Origin: Bacillus sp. E(2018)
GTDB taxonomy: Bacteria; Bacillota; Bacilli; Bacillales; Fictibacillaceae
Length of the DNA: 64,000 nt
Reading direction: 5' to 3'
NCBI RefSeq assembly: GCF_005503015.1
Contig: NZ_SCOL01000001.1
Coordinates: 496,001-560,000, forward strand
A model generated the notes under the pieces. That model saw only the letters and a program-made list of their open reading frames with translations, did no database searches and was not told where the DNA came from. Of this stretch, positions 42,961 through 52,683 are shown piece after piece. Position 1 is the stretch's first letter; every line of letters begins with the position of its first letter. Both the position numbers and the translations under genes were made by a program.

Positions 42961-45522
42961 ATGGACACAGTCGCAACTGTTAAAAAGGGCATTAACATTG
43001 ACGCTCTCAACAGTGATATAGCTCAATTTCCACAAGTACACCCCATAACTTCTACGATGAAAACAACGCACAAAGGTGTTTCTAGGCTTGTCATGCTAGA
43101 CCGATACAGCTTTAAAGACACTGAGAAGAAAACCTTAAAACCAGGTGATTTTGTTGTATTAACAGTAAAAGAGGACCCAAAATTTCCGGCAAGAGGGCTA
43201 GGCTATATTCAATCTGTCAACTGGGACGATAAGAATGCAGTCGTATTGGTTGAAGATGAGTTTAAAGCAGTATTAGAGAAGCCTGAGGAAGCAGAATCTG
43301 GCCTGATCACACGTTCACTAGATGTGATGGACAAGCCGTTAGAAGTTTACTACGAGCAGATCGCACTCAGAAATGCAACAGGCTTAGCTTCTGTGGAAAC
43401 GACGGAAGAAAAGCGCCAAGAGTCATTCCAAAAGTTTTACAAAGAACTTTCAGAAATGAACTTTGTTCCTGCTGGACGCGTTCTATACGGAGCAGGTGCA
43501 GAAACGGATGTAACGTATTTTAACTGTTACGTTATGCCGTATGTGAAAGATTCGCGTGAAGGCATCTCTGATCATCGTAAGCAAGTGATGGAGATCATGA
43601 GCCGAGGCGGAGGAGTTGGAACGAACGGATCTACCCTTCGACCGAAGAACGCACTAGCAAGAGGCGTAAACGGAAAATCCTCTGGCTCTGTATCCTGGCT
43701 GGATGATATCGCGAAGTTGACGCATCTGGTAGAGCAGGGCGGAAGTCGCAGGGGGGCCCAGATGATCATGCTGGCCGACTGGCATCCTGATATCATTGAT
43801 TTCATTATTTCTAAGATGCAGAATCCTCGCATTTTGCGTTATTTAATAGAAAATACAAATGACGAGAAGATCAAACAAGTCGCACAAGATAAATTAAAAT
43901 TCACACCTCTGACACCAGCCCAAAAAGCGATGTACGAAGGAATTTTAAGATACAAAGATATCCCAGGTACAGGCGGATTTGATTCAGACGTTCTACGCGA
44001 TGCTGAGACAATGCTCCGAGATGGAGGAACGTACAGCGTTCATAATTCCGAGTTCCTAACAGGTGCAAACATCTCTGTTACGATTACGAAAGAATTTATG
44101 GAAGCCGTAGAGAATGACTCTGAGTATCTATTACGTTTCCCTAGCGTTGAGGCTTACACCCCGGATGAGATGGAAGCTTATAACAACGAGTGGCATGAGG
44201 TCGGAGATGTTCGTGTTTGGGAAGAAAAAGGTTATGGCATTCGCGTTTACAAACGAATCCAAGCGCGTGAGCTTTGGAACCTGATCAACATTTGTGCAAC
44301 ATATTCAGCTGAGCCAGGAATTTTCTTTATCGACAATGCAAATGACATGACGAACGCTACCGCTTATGGACAAAAAGTTGTAGCAACGAACCCGTGTGGA
44401 GAACAACCACTTGCACCATACAGTGTCTGCAACCTTGCTGCAGTTAACCTTGGAAACATGGCTGACAAAGTAAACAAAACGGTGGACTTTGAAAAGCTTA
44501 AACAAACGGTTGAAGTTGGCGTTCGTATGCAGGACAACGTAATTGATGCAACACCATATTTCTTAGAGCCAAATCGTGTCCAAGCTTTAGGTGAGCGTCG
44601 AGTAGGGCTAGGAGTTATGGGACTTCATGACCTTTTGATCTATTGTGAAACAGTTTACGGTTCAGAGGAAGGAAACCAACTGGTAGACCAAATTTTCGAG
44701 ACGATTGCAGTAACGGCTTACCGAACGTCTATTGAACTTGCTAGAGAAAAGGGAAGCTTCCCGTTCTTAGAAGGAGATACAGAAGAGACTACTAAAGAGT
44801 TGCGTAAACGATTTACTGAAACAGGTTATATGAGAAAGCTTCCTGAAGATGTACGCAAAGACATTTTAGAATTCGGTATTCGTAACTCTCACTTGTTAAC
44901 TGTTGCTCCAACTGGATCCACAGGAACCATGGTTGGCGTCTCAACAGGATTAGAGCCTTACTTCTCATTCTCTTACTTCCGCAGTGGTCGTCTTGGGAAG
45001 TTTATTGAAGTAAAAGCGGATATTGTTAAAGAATATTTAGACAACAATCCAGAAGCGAACGAAAATGAGCTTCCTGAATGGTTTGTTGCTGCCATGGAGC
45101 TTGCACCAGAAGCACATGCAGATACGCAATGTGTCATCCAGCGTTGGGTAGACAGTTCAATCTCAAAAACGGTTAACGCTCCTAAAGGTTATACGGTTGA
45201 TCAAGTTCAAAAGGTTTACGAACGCCTTTACAAAGGTGGGGCAAAAGGAGGAACGGTTTACGTTGATGGAAGCCGTGACTCACAAGTTCTTACTCTTAAA
45301 GCAGAAGAGACTTTTGAACAGACTGAGATCGATCTAGGTATGGAAGAAGAAAAAAGCAAAGTTGTTATTTTGGATACGATTACTGACCTTCGTGCTACAG
45401 ATGTAACCATCGGTAACGAAGTGGGTAACACTTGCCCGGTATGCCGAAAAGGGAAAGTGAAAGAAATCGGTGGCTGCAACACATGTACGAACTGTAATGC
45501 ACAGTTAAAATGTGGCCTATAA
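42961..45522 (+). CDS. nrdJ: Class II (B12-dependent) ribonucleotide reductase
   Basis: Adenosylcobalamin-dependent ribonucleoside-diphosphate reductase, 853 aa, making deoxynucleotides without oxygen or a metal-radical subunit. Visible: N-terminal region with NCYVMP, the redox Cys in NPCGEQPLAPYSVCNLAAVNLG, PTGSTGTMVGVSTGLEP of the active-site loop, and a C-terminal zinc-ribbon-like CPVCRKGKVKEIGGCNTCTNC tail. GAGGAGGAG precedes ATG 42961. B. subtilis lacks this enzyme and uses class I NrdEF, so this is a clear difference in the segment. Confidence 0.94.
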   Translation: MDTVATVKKGINIDALNSDIAQFPQVHPITSTMKTTHKGVSRLVMLDRYSFKDTEKKTLKPGDFVVLTVKEDPKFPARGLGYIQSVNWDDKNAVVLVEDEFKAVLEKPEEAESGLITRSLDVMDKPLEVYYEQIALRNATGLASVETTEEKRQESFQKFYKELSEMNFVPAGRVLYGAGAETDVTYFNCYVMPYVKDSREGISDHRKQVMEIMSRGGGVGTNGSTLRPKNALARGVNGKSSGSVSWLDDIAKLTHLVEQGGSRRGAQMIMLADWHPDIIDFIISKMQNPRILRYLIENTNDEKIKQVAQDKLKFTPLTPAQKAMYEGILRYKDIPGTGGFDSDVLRDAETMLRDGGTYSVHNSEFLTGANISVTITKEFMEAVENDSEYLLRFPSVEAYTPDEMEAYNNEWHEVGDVRVWEEKGYGIRVYKRIQARELWNLINICATYSAEPGIFFIDNANDMTNATAYGQKVVATNPCGEQPLAPYSVCNLAAVNLGNMADKVNKTVDFEKLKQTVEVGVRMQDNVIDATPYFLEPNRVQALGERRVGLGVMGLHDLLIYCETVYGSEEGNQLVDQIFETIAVTAYRTSIELAREKGSFPFLEGDTEETTKELRKRFTETGYMRKLPEDVRKDILEFGIRNSHLLTVAPTGSTGTMVGVSTGLEPYFSFSYFRSGRLGKFIEVKADIVKEYLDNNPEANENELPEWFVAAMELAPEAHADTQCVIQRWVDSSISKTVNAPKGYTVDQVQKVYERLYKGGAKGGTVYVDGSRDSQVLTLKAEETFEQTEIDLGMEEEKSKVVILDTITDLRATDVTIGNEVGNTCPVCRKGKVKEIGGCNTCTNCNAQLKCGL

Positions 45523-45523
45523 A

Positions 45524-45566
45524 AAGAAAGGGAAGGAACTGGAAAAGTTCCTTCCCTTTTCTTTTG
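45524..45566 (+). terminator. Terminator after nrdJ
   Basis: AAAGGGAAGGAACT (45527-45540) pairs with AGTTCCTTCCCTTT (45546-45559), 5-nt loop, then T-rich tail. Confidence 0.93.
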
Positions 45567-45578
45567 TCGATATTAGCA

Positions 45579-45585
45579 CATACTA
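45579..45585 (+). promoter_or_regulatory. Possible SigG -10 (CATACTA) before splB
   Basis: CATACTA at 45579-45585 equals the -10 of forespore SigG promoters, and splB is a forespore gene in B. subtilis. No TGAATA-like -35 is seen 17-18 nt upstream, so the call rests on half a promoter. Confidence 0.3.
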
Positions 45586-45624
45586 ACTCCATCATTTGTG
45601 ATAAAAATTGTGGGGTGTATGACT

Positions 45625-46662
45625 ATGGCTGGTGCCAATAAACCGTTTATGCCGCAGTTGATCTATTTCGAACCGCGTGCACTTGAGTATCCATTGGGAA
45701 AAGAACTGTTCGACCGTTTTAGCAAATTAGAAGTTGAGATCAGAGAGACAACATCTCATAACCAAATTCGTGATTTGCCAGGAGACAATGATTTTCAGAA
45801 ATATAGAACAGCTAAATCAACGCTAGTTGTAGGTATCAGAAAAACGTTGAAATTTGATACATCAAAACCATCTGCAGAATATGCGATTCCTCTCGCAACA
45901 GGATGCATGGGACATTGTCATTATTGTTATCTGCAAACTACACTCGGCAGCAAACCTTACCTGCGAACTTATGTGAACACAGATGAGATCTTTGCTCAGG
46001 CTGAAAAGTATATGCAAGAACGAGCCCCTGAAATCACGCGGTTCGAAGCTTCATGTACATCCGATATTGTCGGCATCGATCATCTTACTCATAATTTGAA
46101 AAGAGCGATTGAATTTTTTGGAGCAACCGATCTAGGAAGACTTCGATTTACAACAAAATATCATCACGTAGACCATCTACTTGATGCCAAACACCAAGGT
46201 AGAACGCGTTTCCGTTTTAGTGTAAATTCAAACTATGTGATTAAGAACTTTGAACTTGGAACAAGTCCGTTGGAGGAGCGTATAAATGCTGCCATAAAAG
46301 TGGCTGAAGCAGGATATCCATTAGGGTTTATCGTGGCACCTCTTTATCTTCATAAAGATTGGGAAGAAGGCTATAAAGAACTCTTTGATATTCTTGAAGC
46401 AAAAATTCCAAAGCACCTAACGAACGATCTTACGTTTGAGCTGATTCAGCACCGTTTTACGAAACCTGCAAAACGCGTTATTGAAAAAAACTATCCAAAA
46501 TCAAAGCTTGAGATGAATGAAGAAGAAAGAAAATATAAGTGGGGAAGATATGGAATCGGAAAATATGTTTATCAAGATGATCAGGCGACAAGACTGCGTG
46601 AAACGGTAGAAAATTATATTCATACGATGTTTCCGCAAGCGAAGATTGAATATTTTACTTGA
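45625..46662 (+). CDS. splB: Spore photoproduct lyase
   Basis: Radical SAM enzyme that reverses the spore photoproduct thymine dimer during germination. 345 aa from ATG 45625, with GGGG 9 nt upstream; ATG 45619 or GTG 45598 are alternatives. The 4Fe-4S motif CMGHCHYC begins at Cys94, and the fourth Cys used as hydrogen donor is Cys144 in EASCTSDI, 50 residues after the first as in Geobacillus SPL. PKHLTNDLTFELIQHRFT is a conserved C-terminal block. splA is not present upstream. Confidence 0.95.
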   Translation: MAGANKPFMPQLIYFEPRALEYPLGKELFDRFSKLEVEIRETTSHNQIRDLPGDNDFQKYRTAKSTLVVGIRKTLKFDTSKPSAEYAIPLATGCMGHCHYCYLQTTLGSKPYLRTYVNTDEIFAQAEKYMQERAPEITRFEASCTSDIVGIDHLTHNLKRAIEFFGATDLGRLRFTTKYHHVDHLLDAKHQGRTRFRFSVNSNYVIKNFELGTSPLEERINAAIKVAEAGYPLGFIVAPLYLHKDWEEGYKELFDILEAKIPKHLTNDLTFELIQHRFTKPAKRVIEKNYPKSKLEMNEEERKYKWGRYGIGKYVYQDDQATRLRETVENYIHTMFPQAKIEYFT

Positions 46663-46755
46663 TAAAATGCAGAGACACCTTCCCTTGTCACGCTTACCAT
46701 TCTATAGTATCCTTTTTATAGAGACCAAGCTGGTTTAGTATAGGGAGTGAACAAT

Positions 46756-47190
46756 TTGCCGCCAACCCCAAGTATGGAAGACTATATAGAACGCATCTAT
46801 GCCCTAATCGAAGAGAAAGGCTATGCCAGGGTATCAGATCTTGCTGAGAACCTAGAAGTGCATCCCTCTTCAGTAACCAAGATGATTCAGAAGCTCGATA
46901 AAGGCAAGTATGTCGTTTATGAAAAATACAGAGGCTTCGTTCTTACACCGAACGGTAAAAAACTTGGAAAACGTTTAGTATACAGACATGAGTTACTTGA
47001 AGAATTCTTAAAAGTTATTGGAGTCGACCAAGAAAACATCTATCAAGATGTTGAAGGTATTGAACATCATTTAAGTTGGAACGCTATCGATCGAATTGGA
47101 GATCTTGTTCAATTTTTTGAAGAAGATGAAAATAGGATAAAATCATTAAGAGAAGTTCAAGCAAAGAATGAAGAACAAGAACAATCATAA
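46756..47190 (+). CDS. mntR: Manganese-responsive repressor MntR
   Basis: DtxR-family homodimeric repressor of manganese uptake genes. 144 aa from TTG 46756, which has GGGAG 8 nt upstream and starts [15 protein letters not shown], equal to the B. subtilis start context; GTG 46747 lies within the SD. Winged HTH at residues 10-60 ([22 protein letters not shown]), metal-binding Asp in MEDYIE, His in [13 protein letters not shown], and EGIEHHLSW with Glu/His ligands. No SH3 domain, as in MntR. Confidence 0.93.
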   Translation: MPPTPSMEDYIERIYALIEEKGYARVSDLAENLEVHPSSVTKMIQKLDKGKYVVYEKYRGFVLTPNGKKLGKRLVYRHELLEEFLKVIGVDQENIYQDVEGIEHHLSWNAIDRIGDLVQFFEEDENRIKSLREVQAKNEEQEQS

Positions 47191-47250
47191 TTTTTTATGG
47201 TTGTTTTTATTTTGGAATTTTTCTGTTTGCTGCGGTGAATGAAAACACAA

Positions 47251-47376
47251 GTGGACAGTATTTTGTAAGAAGTGGACAGTAAATTTTAAAAAGTGGACAG
47301 TATTTTTCTAAGAGTGGACAGTAAATGGAGAAAACCCGACAGTATTTTTTGTGAAGTGGACAGTAAATCTAATCTT
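47251..47376 (+). repeat. Six-copy 21-bp direct-repeat array (GTGGACAGTA)
   Basis: The decamer GTGGACAGTA begins at 47251, 47272, 47293, 47314, 47335 (degenerate, CCCGACAGTA) and 47356: six units spaced exactly 21 bp. The following 11 bp are A/T-rich and alternate between TATTTT- and TAAAT-type, so the true unit may be a 42-bp dimer repeated three times. It lies between mntR and yqhO and is not translated without stops. Confidence 0.9.
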
Positions 47377-47481
47377 TTAACCTACACCGACAAATCAAAG
47401 ACATGACAAAAGACTTTATTTTGAAGAATCGGTTATATAGGACATCTTCTGCTGATTAGGATAATAGTGGAGGAGATGTTT

Positions 47482-48411
47482 ATGCGAATTGATGGTGTTT
47501 TTTCAGGTGGAGGCATCAAGGCGCTTTCGTTGATTGGTGCTGTTGAAGCAGCTGAGAATCGTGGACTCAGTTTTGAAAGGGTAGCTGGGACAAGTGCGGG
47601 GGCTTTGATGGCTGCTTTGATCAAGGCAGGCTATACGGCGGGTGAAATGAAAGATATTATTGATAAATTAGACTTTAGAAAATTTCTTGATACAAGTAAA
47701 ACAATTGTGCCTGTACCATTTATGAACTGGTTGAAGCTTTATTGGAAGCTTGGTCTGTTTAAGGGGGATTATCTGGAGAATTGGGTAGCTTCTCTTCTAG
47801 CGGCACGCGGAATTGTTACATTTGCGGATATTCCTTATGGCAGTCTTAAGATTATTGCGTCTGATATTTCTCGAGGCAGGCTGATCGTTTTACCAGATGA
47901 TCTCGAGGAATATGGGTTGTTGCCAGAGCGTTTTCCAGTGGCGCGAGCGGTTAGGATGAGTTGCAGTCTTCCTTATTTCTTTTATCCGATCAAACTTTTC
48001 AATCGTGTTGGACAAAAAAGTTTGATAGTGGATGGAGGGGTTTTGAGTAATTTTCCGATGTGGCTTTTTCAAAGAAAAGACAGGGTGCCTGTCCGGCCAG
48101 TGCTAGGTTTTCAATTAAGTTCGTATATCAACGACCACATTCCAACACACAATGTAAAGAATGCAGTTCAGCTATTTAAAGCTTTGTTTGAAACGATGAT
48201 GCAAGCGCATGATAACCGATACATTGATTCCCACGACGCGCGAGATATTATCTTTATGCCTGTGAAGCATGTATCCGTCATCGATTTTCAACTGTCATCA
48301 GAAGCGAAGAACGAACTTTATACGTTTGGCCATGATCGAGCTGAGCAATTTTTACAAAGCTGGATTGCAAGTAAGAGGTATCCGAATCCTGCATATAAAA
48401 ATCGAGCCTAA
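47482..48411 (+). CDS. yqhO: Patatin-like phospholipase
   Basis: Patatin-fold serine lipase/acyl hydrolase, 309 aa. Oxyanion loop GGGIKALSLIGA, nucleophile Ser38 in GTSAG, and the catalytic Asp184 in the DGG motif (IVDGGVLSNFPMW) form the Ser-Asp dyad. ATG 47482 has GGAGGAG 6 nt upstream; a GTG at 47467 falls before it. No signal peptide, so it probably acts on membrane lipids from the cytoplasm. Same position as yqhO in B. subtilis. Confidence 0.92.
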   Translation: MRIDGVFSGGGIKALSLIGAVEAAENRGLSFERVAGTSAGALMAALIKAGYTAGEMKDIIDKLDFRKFLDTSKTIVPVPFMNWLKLYWKLGLFKGDYLENWVASLLAARGIVTFADIPYGSLKIIASDISRGRLIVLPDDLEEYGLLPERFPVARAVRMSCSLPYFFYPIKLFNRVGQKSLIVDGGVLSNFPMWLFQRKDRVPVRPVLGFQLSSYINDHIPTHNVKNAVQLFKALFETMMQAHDNRYIDSHDARDIIFMPVKHVSVIDFQLSSEAKNELYTFGHDRAEQFLQSWIASKRYPNPAYKNRA

Positions 48412-48438
48412 TCCTTAAAAGGAGGCTCGATTTTTTTT
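48399..48438 (+). terminator. Bidirectional terminator between yqhO and yqhP
   Basis: ATCGAGCC (48401-48408) pairs with GGCTCGAT (48424-48431), A-run before, T8 after. It overlaps the last codons of yqhO. Confidence 0.88.
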
Positions 48439-48789
48439 CTTATTCTTTTTCCCTTCGATCACAGTTAAGTGATGTTCACGTGTTTTCTTTCTCTGAGCGG
48501 AACTCTTTGCAGTTTTTTTGTTCGGAAACAACGGAGAAGCAGCTTTTGCAGGCTTTTGGTTCGTACCATAACGTTTTTGAGATTGCTTGACTGCTTTTCT
48601 ATATTTGCCGTTTACACCTGATGAGGTTCTGCGAAAGATAAAGTAAAACACGGCGACCACTGCTGCTCCGATCAGAATGGTTGTAAATAAATCGCGAGGT
48701 GAAGTGACTAGTTGATAGAGAATACCGACAATAGCCAGTGAAATAACAAACCAAATGATAGGATGCAATCTTCTATGATTCTGTTGCAA
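48415..48789 (-). CDS. yqhP: YqhP-like membrane protein
   Basis: 124 aa from TTG 48789, served by AAGGAGGTGA 8 nt upstream. Two transmembrane helices (PIIWFVISLAIVGILYQL and FTTILIGAAVVAVFYFIF) are followed by a long basic, low-complexity C-terminal tail rich in Lys, Ala and Ser, ending GKKNKKKNRASF, which may bind nucleic acid or acidic lipid. Identified by position behind yqhQ and topology. Longer frames would overlap the yqhQ end. Confidence 0.75.
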   Translation of the reverse strand: MQQNHRRLHPIIWFVISLAIVGILYQLVTSPRDLFTTILIGAAVVAVFYFIFRRTSSGVNGKYRKAVKQSQKRYGTNQKPAKAASPLFPNKKTAKSSAQRKKTREHHLTVIEGKKNKKKNRASF

Positions 48790-48808
48790 CAGGTTCACCT
48801 CCTTATGA

Positions 48809-49753
48809 TTAAACGATTTTGCTTGCGTTAAGTTCACTTTCATAGGATGCGTCACGACGTAACATTTCATTAAAAGAAATAATAGAAACTTCTATTTGTT
48901 TTTCATCGGGCTCTTTCGTTGTTAAAAGTTGAAGCCATAAACCTGGATATCCTAGATAACGAAGAACAGGTACATCTCTTAGTTTATTGGTTAACTGTAG
49001 TACTTCAAAAGATACCCCTAAAACCACAGGAATAAGCGCAAGTCTGCATAAAATTCTTAGCCATAACGGATCTGATGGAAAGAAATAATAGATAAACATG
49101 CCCACGATTACGGTAAATAGAATAAAACTGCTGCCGCAACGATAATGAAGCCTTGAATGCTTCTTTACGTTTTCAACGGTGAGCTCGTCTCCTGCTTCAT
49201 AGGTGTTGATTACTTTGTGTTCAGCTCCGTGATACATGAATACTCTCTTGATCGCTGGTGTTAAAGATACAAAATAGATGTAGCTTAATAAAAAGATAAA
49301 CTTGAACAGACCTTCTAACAGATTTTGCCCTAAGTGCCCGGGCACGATAAAACGAAAAGCTTCTGCTAAAAAAACGGGTACGAGCGTAAAAACAAATTTT
49401 CCGAATAGAAAAGATAAGACACCGATGATGGCTAAAGAAAAGAAAAAAGTGAATTTTGATGGTTTTTCTTCTTCTTCTTTTTCTTCTTCACCAGGGTTAA
49501 CACCAAATCGTTCAGCTGAAAAATTTAAATGCTGAGTACCGTTCATACTCGCTTCGATTATGGCAATAAATCCTCTTAAAAAAGGAATCTTCTTTAATTT
49601 TGATAAAACAGGAGAAGGTTTCTTTTTAAGTTCGAAATACTCAATCGTATCGTCATTTCTACGTATTGCCGTTACATATGTGTGCTTTCCGGCAAACATA
49701 ACCCCTTCTAATACGGCCTGGCCGCCGTAAGCGGGCTTTTTCTCTTTTGTCAT
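48809..49753 (-). CDS. yqhQ: DUF1385 membrane protein YqhQ
   Basis: 314 aa from the ATG at 49753 (GGGGG upstream); the longer frame to 49822 has no SD. N-terminal AYGGQAVLEGVMFAGKH and the HGAEHKVINTYEAGDELTVENVKKHSRLHYRCGSSF region define the DUF1385 family, with four to five transmembrane helices in between. A metal-dependent role has been guessed from the HxxEH and CG motifs, but the function is unknown. Twenty nt upstream of yqhP. Confidence 0.9.
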   Translation of the reverse strand: MTKEKKPAYGGQAVLEGVMFAGKHTYVTAIRRNDDTIEYFELKKKPSPVLSKLKKIPFLRGFIAIIEASMNGTQHLNFSAERFGVNPGEEEKEEEEKPSKFTFFFSLAIIGVLSFLFGKFVFTLVPVFLAEAFRFIVPGHLGQNLLEGLFKFIFLLSYIYFVSLTPAIKRVFMYHGAEHKVINTYEAGDELTVENVKKHSRLHYRCGSSFILFTVIVGMFIYYFFPSDPLWLRILCRLALIPVVLGVSFEVLQLTNKLRDVPVLRYLGYPGLWLQLLTTKEPDEKQIEVSIISFNEMLRRDASYESELNASKIV

Positions 49754-49940
49754 GTTGAACCCCCAGCCTAAAGTTTTGTAGGTACTTTCTATTCTACAGG
49801 AAAGCGGGATATTCCTCCACAAAGGATGATTGTATTTTTCCCATTTTATACATGTTTTACACGGAATATGATTGCTTGTAGTGTAAGAAGTTTGGGCAAA
49901 GGTTTTGTGGACATACTAGTAATGTTGGAGGTGGTCGTTA

Positions 49941-50456
49941 ATGAGCGATTCAAAACTAGAACAAAATAAACAGGAATCTCAATCTTCATTCATGAGCAGA
50001 GTCGTTGGTGTTGGCTTCTTTGGAGGCTTGATTTGGGCGTGTTTCGGATTTATTGCCTACTATTTAAATTTCTCAAAGGTAGGTCCAGCACTCGTTTTGG
50101 CACCGTGGGCACTTGGAAAGTGGAAAACCGAGTGGATTGGTCAATTAATCAGTATCTTGATCATTGCTCTACTTTCAATCTTAGTTGCCATAGGCTATCG
50201 CTATGCGTTTGCTAAGATCAAATCCATGTGGGCAGGCATTCTCTTTGGTGTAGCGCTATGGGGAATCGTATTTTTCTTGCTTCATCCGATCTTTCCGGGA
50301 TTGGAACCTATGAATACAATAGGTAAAAATACGATAACAACGACGCTGTGTATCTATATTTTATATGGTGTTTTTGTAGGATATTCGATCTCATTTGAAT
50401 ACAGTGAACGTCATGGACAGTCCCAAGGAAACAAGGAATCTACACAGAGTTCGTAA
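49941..50456 (+). CDS. yqhR: YqhR-like membrane protein
   Basis: 171 aa with four predicted transmembrane helices (GVGFFGGLIWACFGFIAYYL; ISILIIALLSILVAIGYRY; ILFGVALWGIVFFLLHPIF; TTTLCIYILYGVFVGYSIS) and short polar ends. TTGGAGGTGG precedes the ATG. It corresponds to yqhR before aroQ in B. subtilis. Function unknown. Confidence 0.88.
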   Translation: MSDSKLEQNKQESQSSFMSRVVGVGFFGGLIWACFGFIAYYLNFSKVGPALVLAPWALGKWKTEWIGQLISILIIALLSILVAIGYRYAFAKIKSMWAGILFGVALWGIVFFLLHPIFPGLEPMNTIGKNTITTTLCIYILYGVFVGYSISFEYSERHGQSQGNKESTQSS

Positions 50457-50533
50457 CTATTCAAAAGAACAGACGCTATGATAGAATGTTTTATGAACAT
50501 TCTATTTTTTTATGCAAAGGCTAGGTGTTTCAG

Positions 50534-50986
50534 GTGAAGAACAGAAAATTTCTTGTTATTAACGGACCAAACTTAAACCGATTAGGGAAACGTGAGCCTG
50601 GCATATATGGTGCGCAAACATTAGAAGATCTGAAAACAGAACTTGTCTCATTTTCAAGGGAGCTACTCATGGATCTTTCGTTCGAGCAGAGCAATAATGA
50701 AGGAAATATCATTGATTTCATTCACGGAGCTGAAGATGAGTTTAGTGGTATCGTATTAAACGCAGGTGCCTATACTCATTATAGTTATGCGATCAGAGAT
50801 GCGATTGCCAGTGTGGATGTCCCCGTGATCGAAGTCCATTTATCAAATGTGCATGCTAGAGAAGAATTCCGACGCGAATCTGTTATTGCTCCAGTTACGA
50901 TCGGACAGATTTCAGGATTTGGTTTTGATAGCTATAAATTAGCTCTTCAAGTTTTTCATAATCAACTCAAGGGGGATACGTTATGA
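50534..50986 (+). CDS. aroQ: Type II 3-dehydroquinate dehydratase
   Basis: Dehydrates 3-dehydroquinate to 3-dehydroshikimate, using a Tyr/His mechanism in a dodecamer. 150 aa from GTG 50534, with AGGTG about 6 nt upstream. NGPNLNRLGKREPGIYG (active-site Asn, Arg, Tyr), EGNIIDFIHGA, NAGAYTHYS and VEVHLSNVHARE-type block are all present (here IEVHLSNVHAREEFR). Part of the shikimate pathway with aroK. Its stop overlaps the papA start (ATGA). Confidence 0.95.
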   Translation: MKNRKFLVINGPNLNRLGKREPGIYGAQTLEDLKTELVSFSRELLMDLSFEQSNNEGNIIDFIHGAEDEFSGIVLNAGAYTHYSYAIRDAIASVDVPVIEVHLSNVHAREEFRRESVIAPVTIGQISGFGFDSYKLALQVFHNQLKGDTL

Positions 50987-52056
50987 ACCGCGTAGAACGG
51001 GCAAGACAATTATTCGATACGTTTAATATTGATGCACTGTTAGTTACATCGTCTTCAAACCGATTTTATTTAAGTGGTTTTAAAGGAAGTTCAGGAGTAC
51101 TTTTGATCACGAGAGACGAAGCGGTTTTAGTAACTGACTTCCGGTATAAGACGCAAGCTGCTGAACAAGCAGAAGGATATCGTGTTGTGATGCATACGGA
51201 TCCGATTCCGCAAGAGGTTGCAAAGTTAACGAAGGAACTTTCTATTCGTAAGCTTGGTTTTGAGCAAGATCATGTTACATACTCTACCTATCGTACATAC
51301 GAGACACAATTAGATAACAATACGTCTGAACTAGTTCCAGTATCCGGTCTTGTGGAAAAGTTGCGCTTGATTAAGGATGAATCAGAGATTAAGATAGTAA
51401 AGGATGCAGCATCTATTGCCGATGCCGCTTTTTCACATATTATTGAGTTTATCCGCCCAGGACTTACTGAGCGGGAAGTATCAAATGAACTAGAATTCTT
51501 CATGAGAAAAAATGGAGCCATCTCTTCATCGTTTGATATTATTGTGGCATCCGGCTACCGATCAGCCCTTCCACATGGTGTTGCCTCAGATAAGAAGATT
51601 GAAACGGGTGAATTAGTAACCTTGGATTTTGGAGCATACTACAAAGGTTATTGTTCGGATATCACTCGTACGGTAGCAATCGGAAATGTCTCGGATGAGC
51701 TGAAAGAGATCTACCAAGTTGTATATGATGCACAGATGCTAGGTATGAAGGGTATCAAACCAGGAATGACAGGTAAGGATGCAGATGCGCTAACACGTGA
51801 TTACATTGCTTCAAAAGGTTATGTTGATTACTTTGGCCATTCAACAGGGCATGGAATTGGCTTAGATGTGCATGAAGGACCTGCACTATCTATGAAGTCT
51901 GACACGATCCTTGAACCCGGTATGCTTGTGACAGTCGAACCAGGTATTTATATCTCAGGACTAGGCGGAGTTCGGATCGAAGATGATGCTCTCATCACAA
52001 AAGCTGGCAATGAATCACTTACGCACTCTACTAAAACCCTTTTAACGTTAAGTTAA
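50983..52056 (+). CDS. papA: M24-family Xaa-Pro aminopeptidase
   Basis: Proline-specific aminopeptidase of the M24B family, 357 aa. N-terminal creatinase-like domain (residues 1-125) and catalytic pita-bread domain with the five ligands: Asp in TLDFGA, Asp in [11 protein letters not shown], His in [16 protein letters not shown], Glu in TVEPGIYI, Glu in VRIEDD. AAGGGGG precedes the ATG. It sits before efp as yqhT does in B. subtilis; such a peptidase recycles proline from peptides. Confidence 0.93.
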   Translation: MNRVERARQLFDTFNIDALLVTSSSNRFYLSGFKGSSGVLLITRDEAVLVTDFRYKTQAAEQAEGYRVVMHTDPIPQEVAKLTKELSIRKLGFEQDHVTYSTYRTYETQLDNNTSELVPVSGLVEKLRLIKDESEIKIVKDAASIADAAFSHIIEFIRPGLTEREVSNELEFFMRKNGAISSSFDIIVASGYRSALPHGVASDKKIETGELVTLDFGAYYKGYCSDITRTVAIGNVSDELKEIYQVVYDAQMLGMKGIKPGMTGKDADALTRDYIASKGYVDYFGHSTGHGIGLDVHEGPALSMKSDTILEPGMLVTVEPGIYISGLGGVRIEDDALITKAGNESLTHSTKTLLTLS

Positions 52057-52078
52057 GGTATTTCAGGAGGATAAAAAC

Positions 52079-52636
52079 ATGATTTCAGTAAACGATTTTA
52101 AAACAGGATTAACAATTGAGGTTGACAACGGGATTTGGCAAGTTCTTGAGTTCCAACACGTAAAGCCAGGAAAAGGTGCGGCATTTGTTCGCTCCAAACT
52201 TCGTAACCTTCGCACAGGTGGTATACAAGAAAAAACGTTCCGTGGTGGAGAAAAAGTAGCAAAAGCTCATATTGAAAACCGTAAGATGCAATACCTATAT
52301 GCATCGGGAGATACACACACGTTCATGGATACCGAATCTTACGAGCAAATTGAACTTCAAGCTTCTCAAATCGAATACGAATTGAAGTACTTGCTTGAAA
52401 ACATGACTGTTCACATCATGACGTATCAAGGTGAAACGATCGGTGTTGAACTTCCAAACACAGTTGAGTTAGTAGTAGCAGAGACTGAGCCTGGTATTAA
52501 AGGCGACACAGCTTCTGGTGGAACTAAACCGGCAACACTTGAAACAGGCCTGATCGTACAAGTTCCTTTCTTCGTAAACCAAGGGGACAAGCTGATCATC
52601 GATACAAGAAATGCAGCTTACGTTTCTCGTGCATAG
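52079..52636 (+). CDS. efp: Elongation factor P
   Basis: Relieves ribosome stalling at polyproline. 185 aa, three beta-barrel domains; the modified residue in bacilli, Lys32, is present in [18 protein letters not shown] precedes the ATG. EF-P is linked to papA (prolyl peptidase) here as in B. subtilis. A terminator follows directly. Confidence 0.97.
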   Translation: MISVNDFKTGLTIEVDNGIWQVLEFQHVKPGKGAAFVRSKLRNLRTGGIQEKTFRGGEKVAKAHIENRKMQYLYASGDTHTFMDTESYEQIELQASQIEYELKYLLENMTVHIMTYQGETIGVELPNTVELVVAETEPGIKGDTASGGTKPATLETGLIVQVPFFVNQGDKLIIDTRNAAYVSRA

Positions 52637-52646
52637 TTTATAGAAT

Positions 52647-52683
52647 TGAAACCTCATTCCATTTCTGGAGTGAGGTTTTTTTA
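52647..52683 (+). terminator. Terminator after efp
   Basis: GAAACCTCATTCC pairs with GGAGTGAGGTTTT (stem about 52649-52660 with 52667-52678), 6-nt loop, T7. Confidence 0.9.

Noticed and set aside
47251..47376. CRISPR array
   Set aside because: Repeats are only about 10 bp with 11-bp A/T spacers that resemble each other; no cas genes are near.
48790..48870. Longer yqhP start
   Set aside because: It would read through a strong AAGGAGGTGA site and overlap yqhQ.
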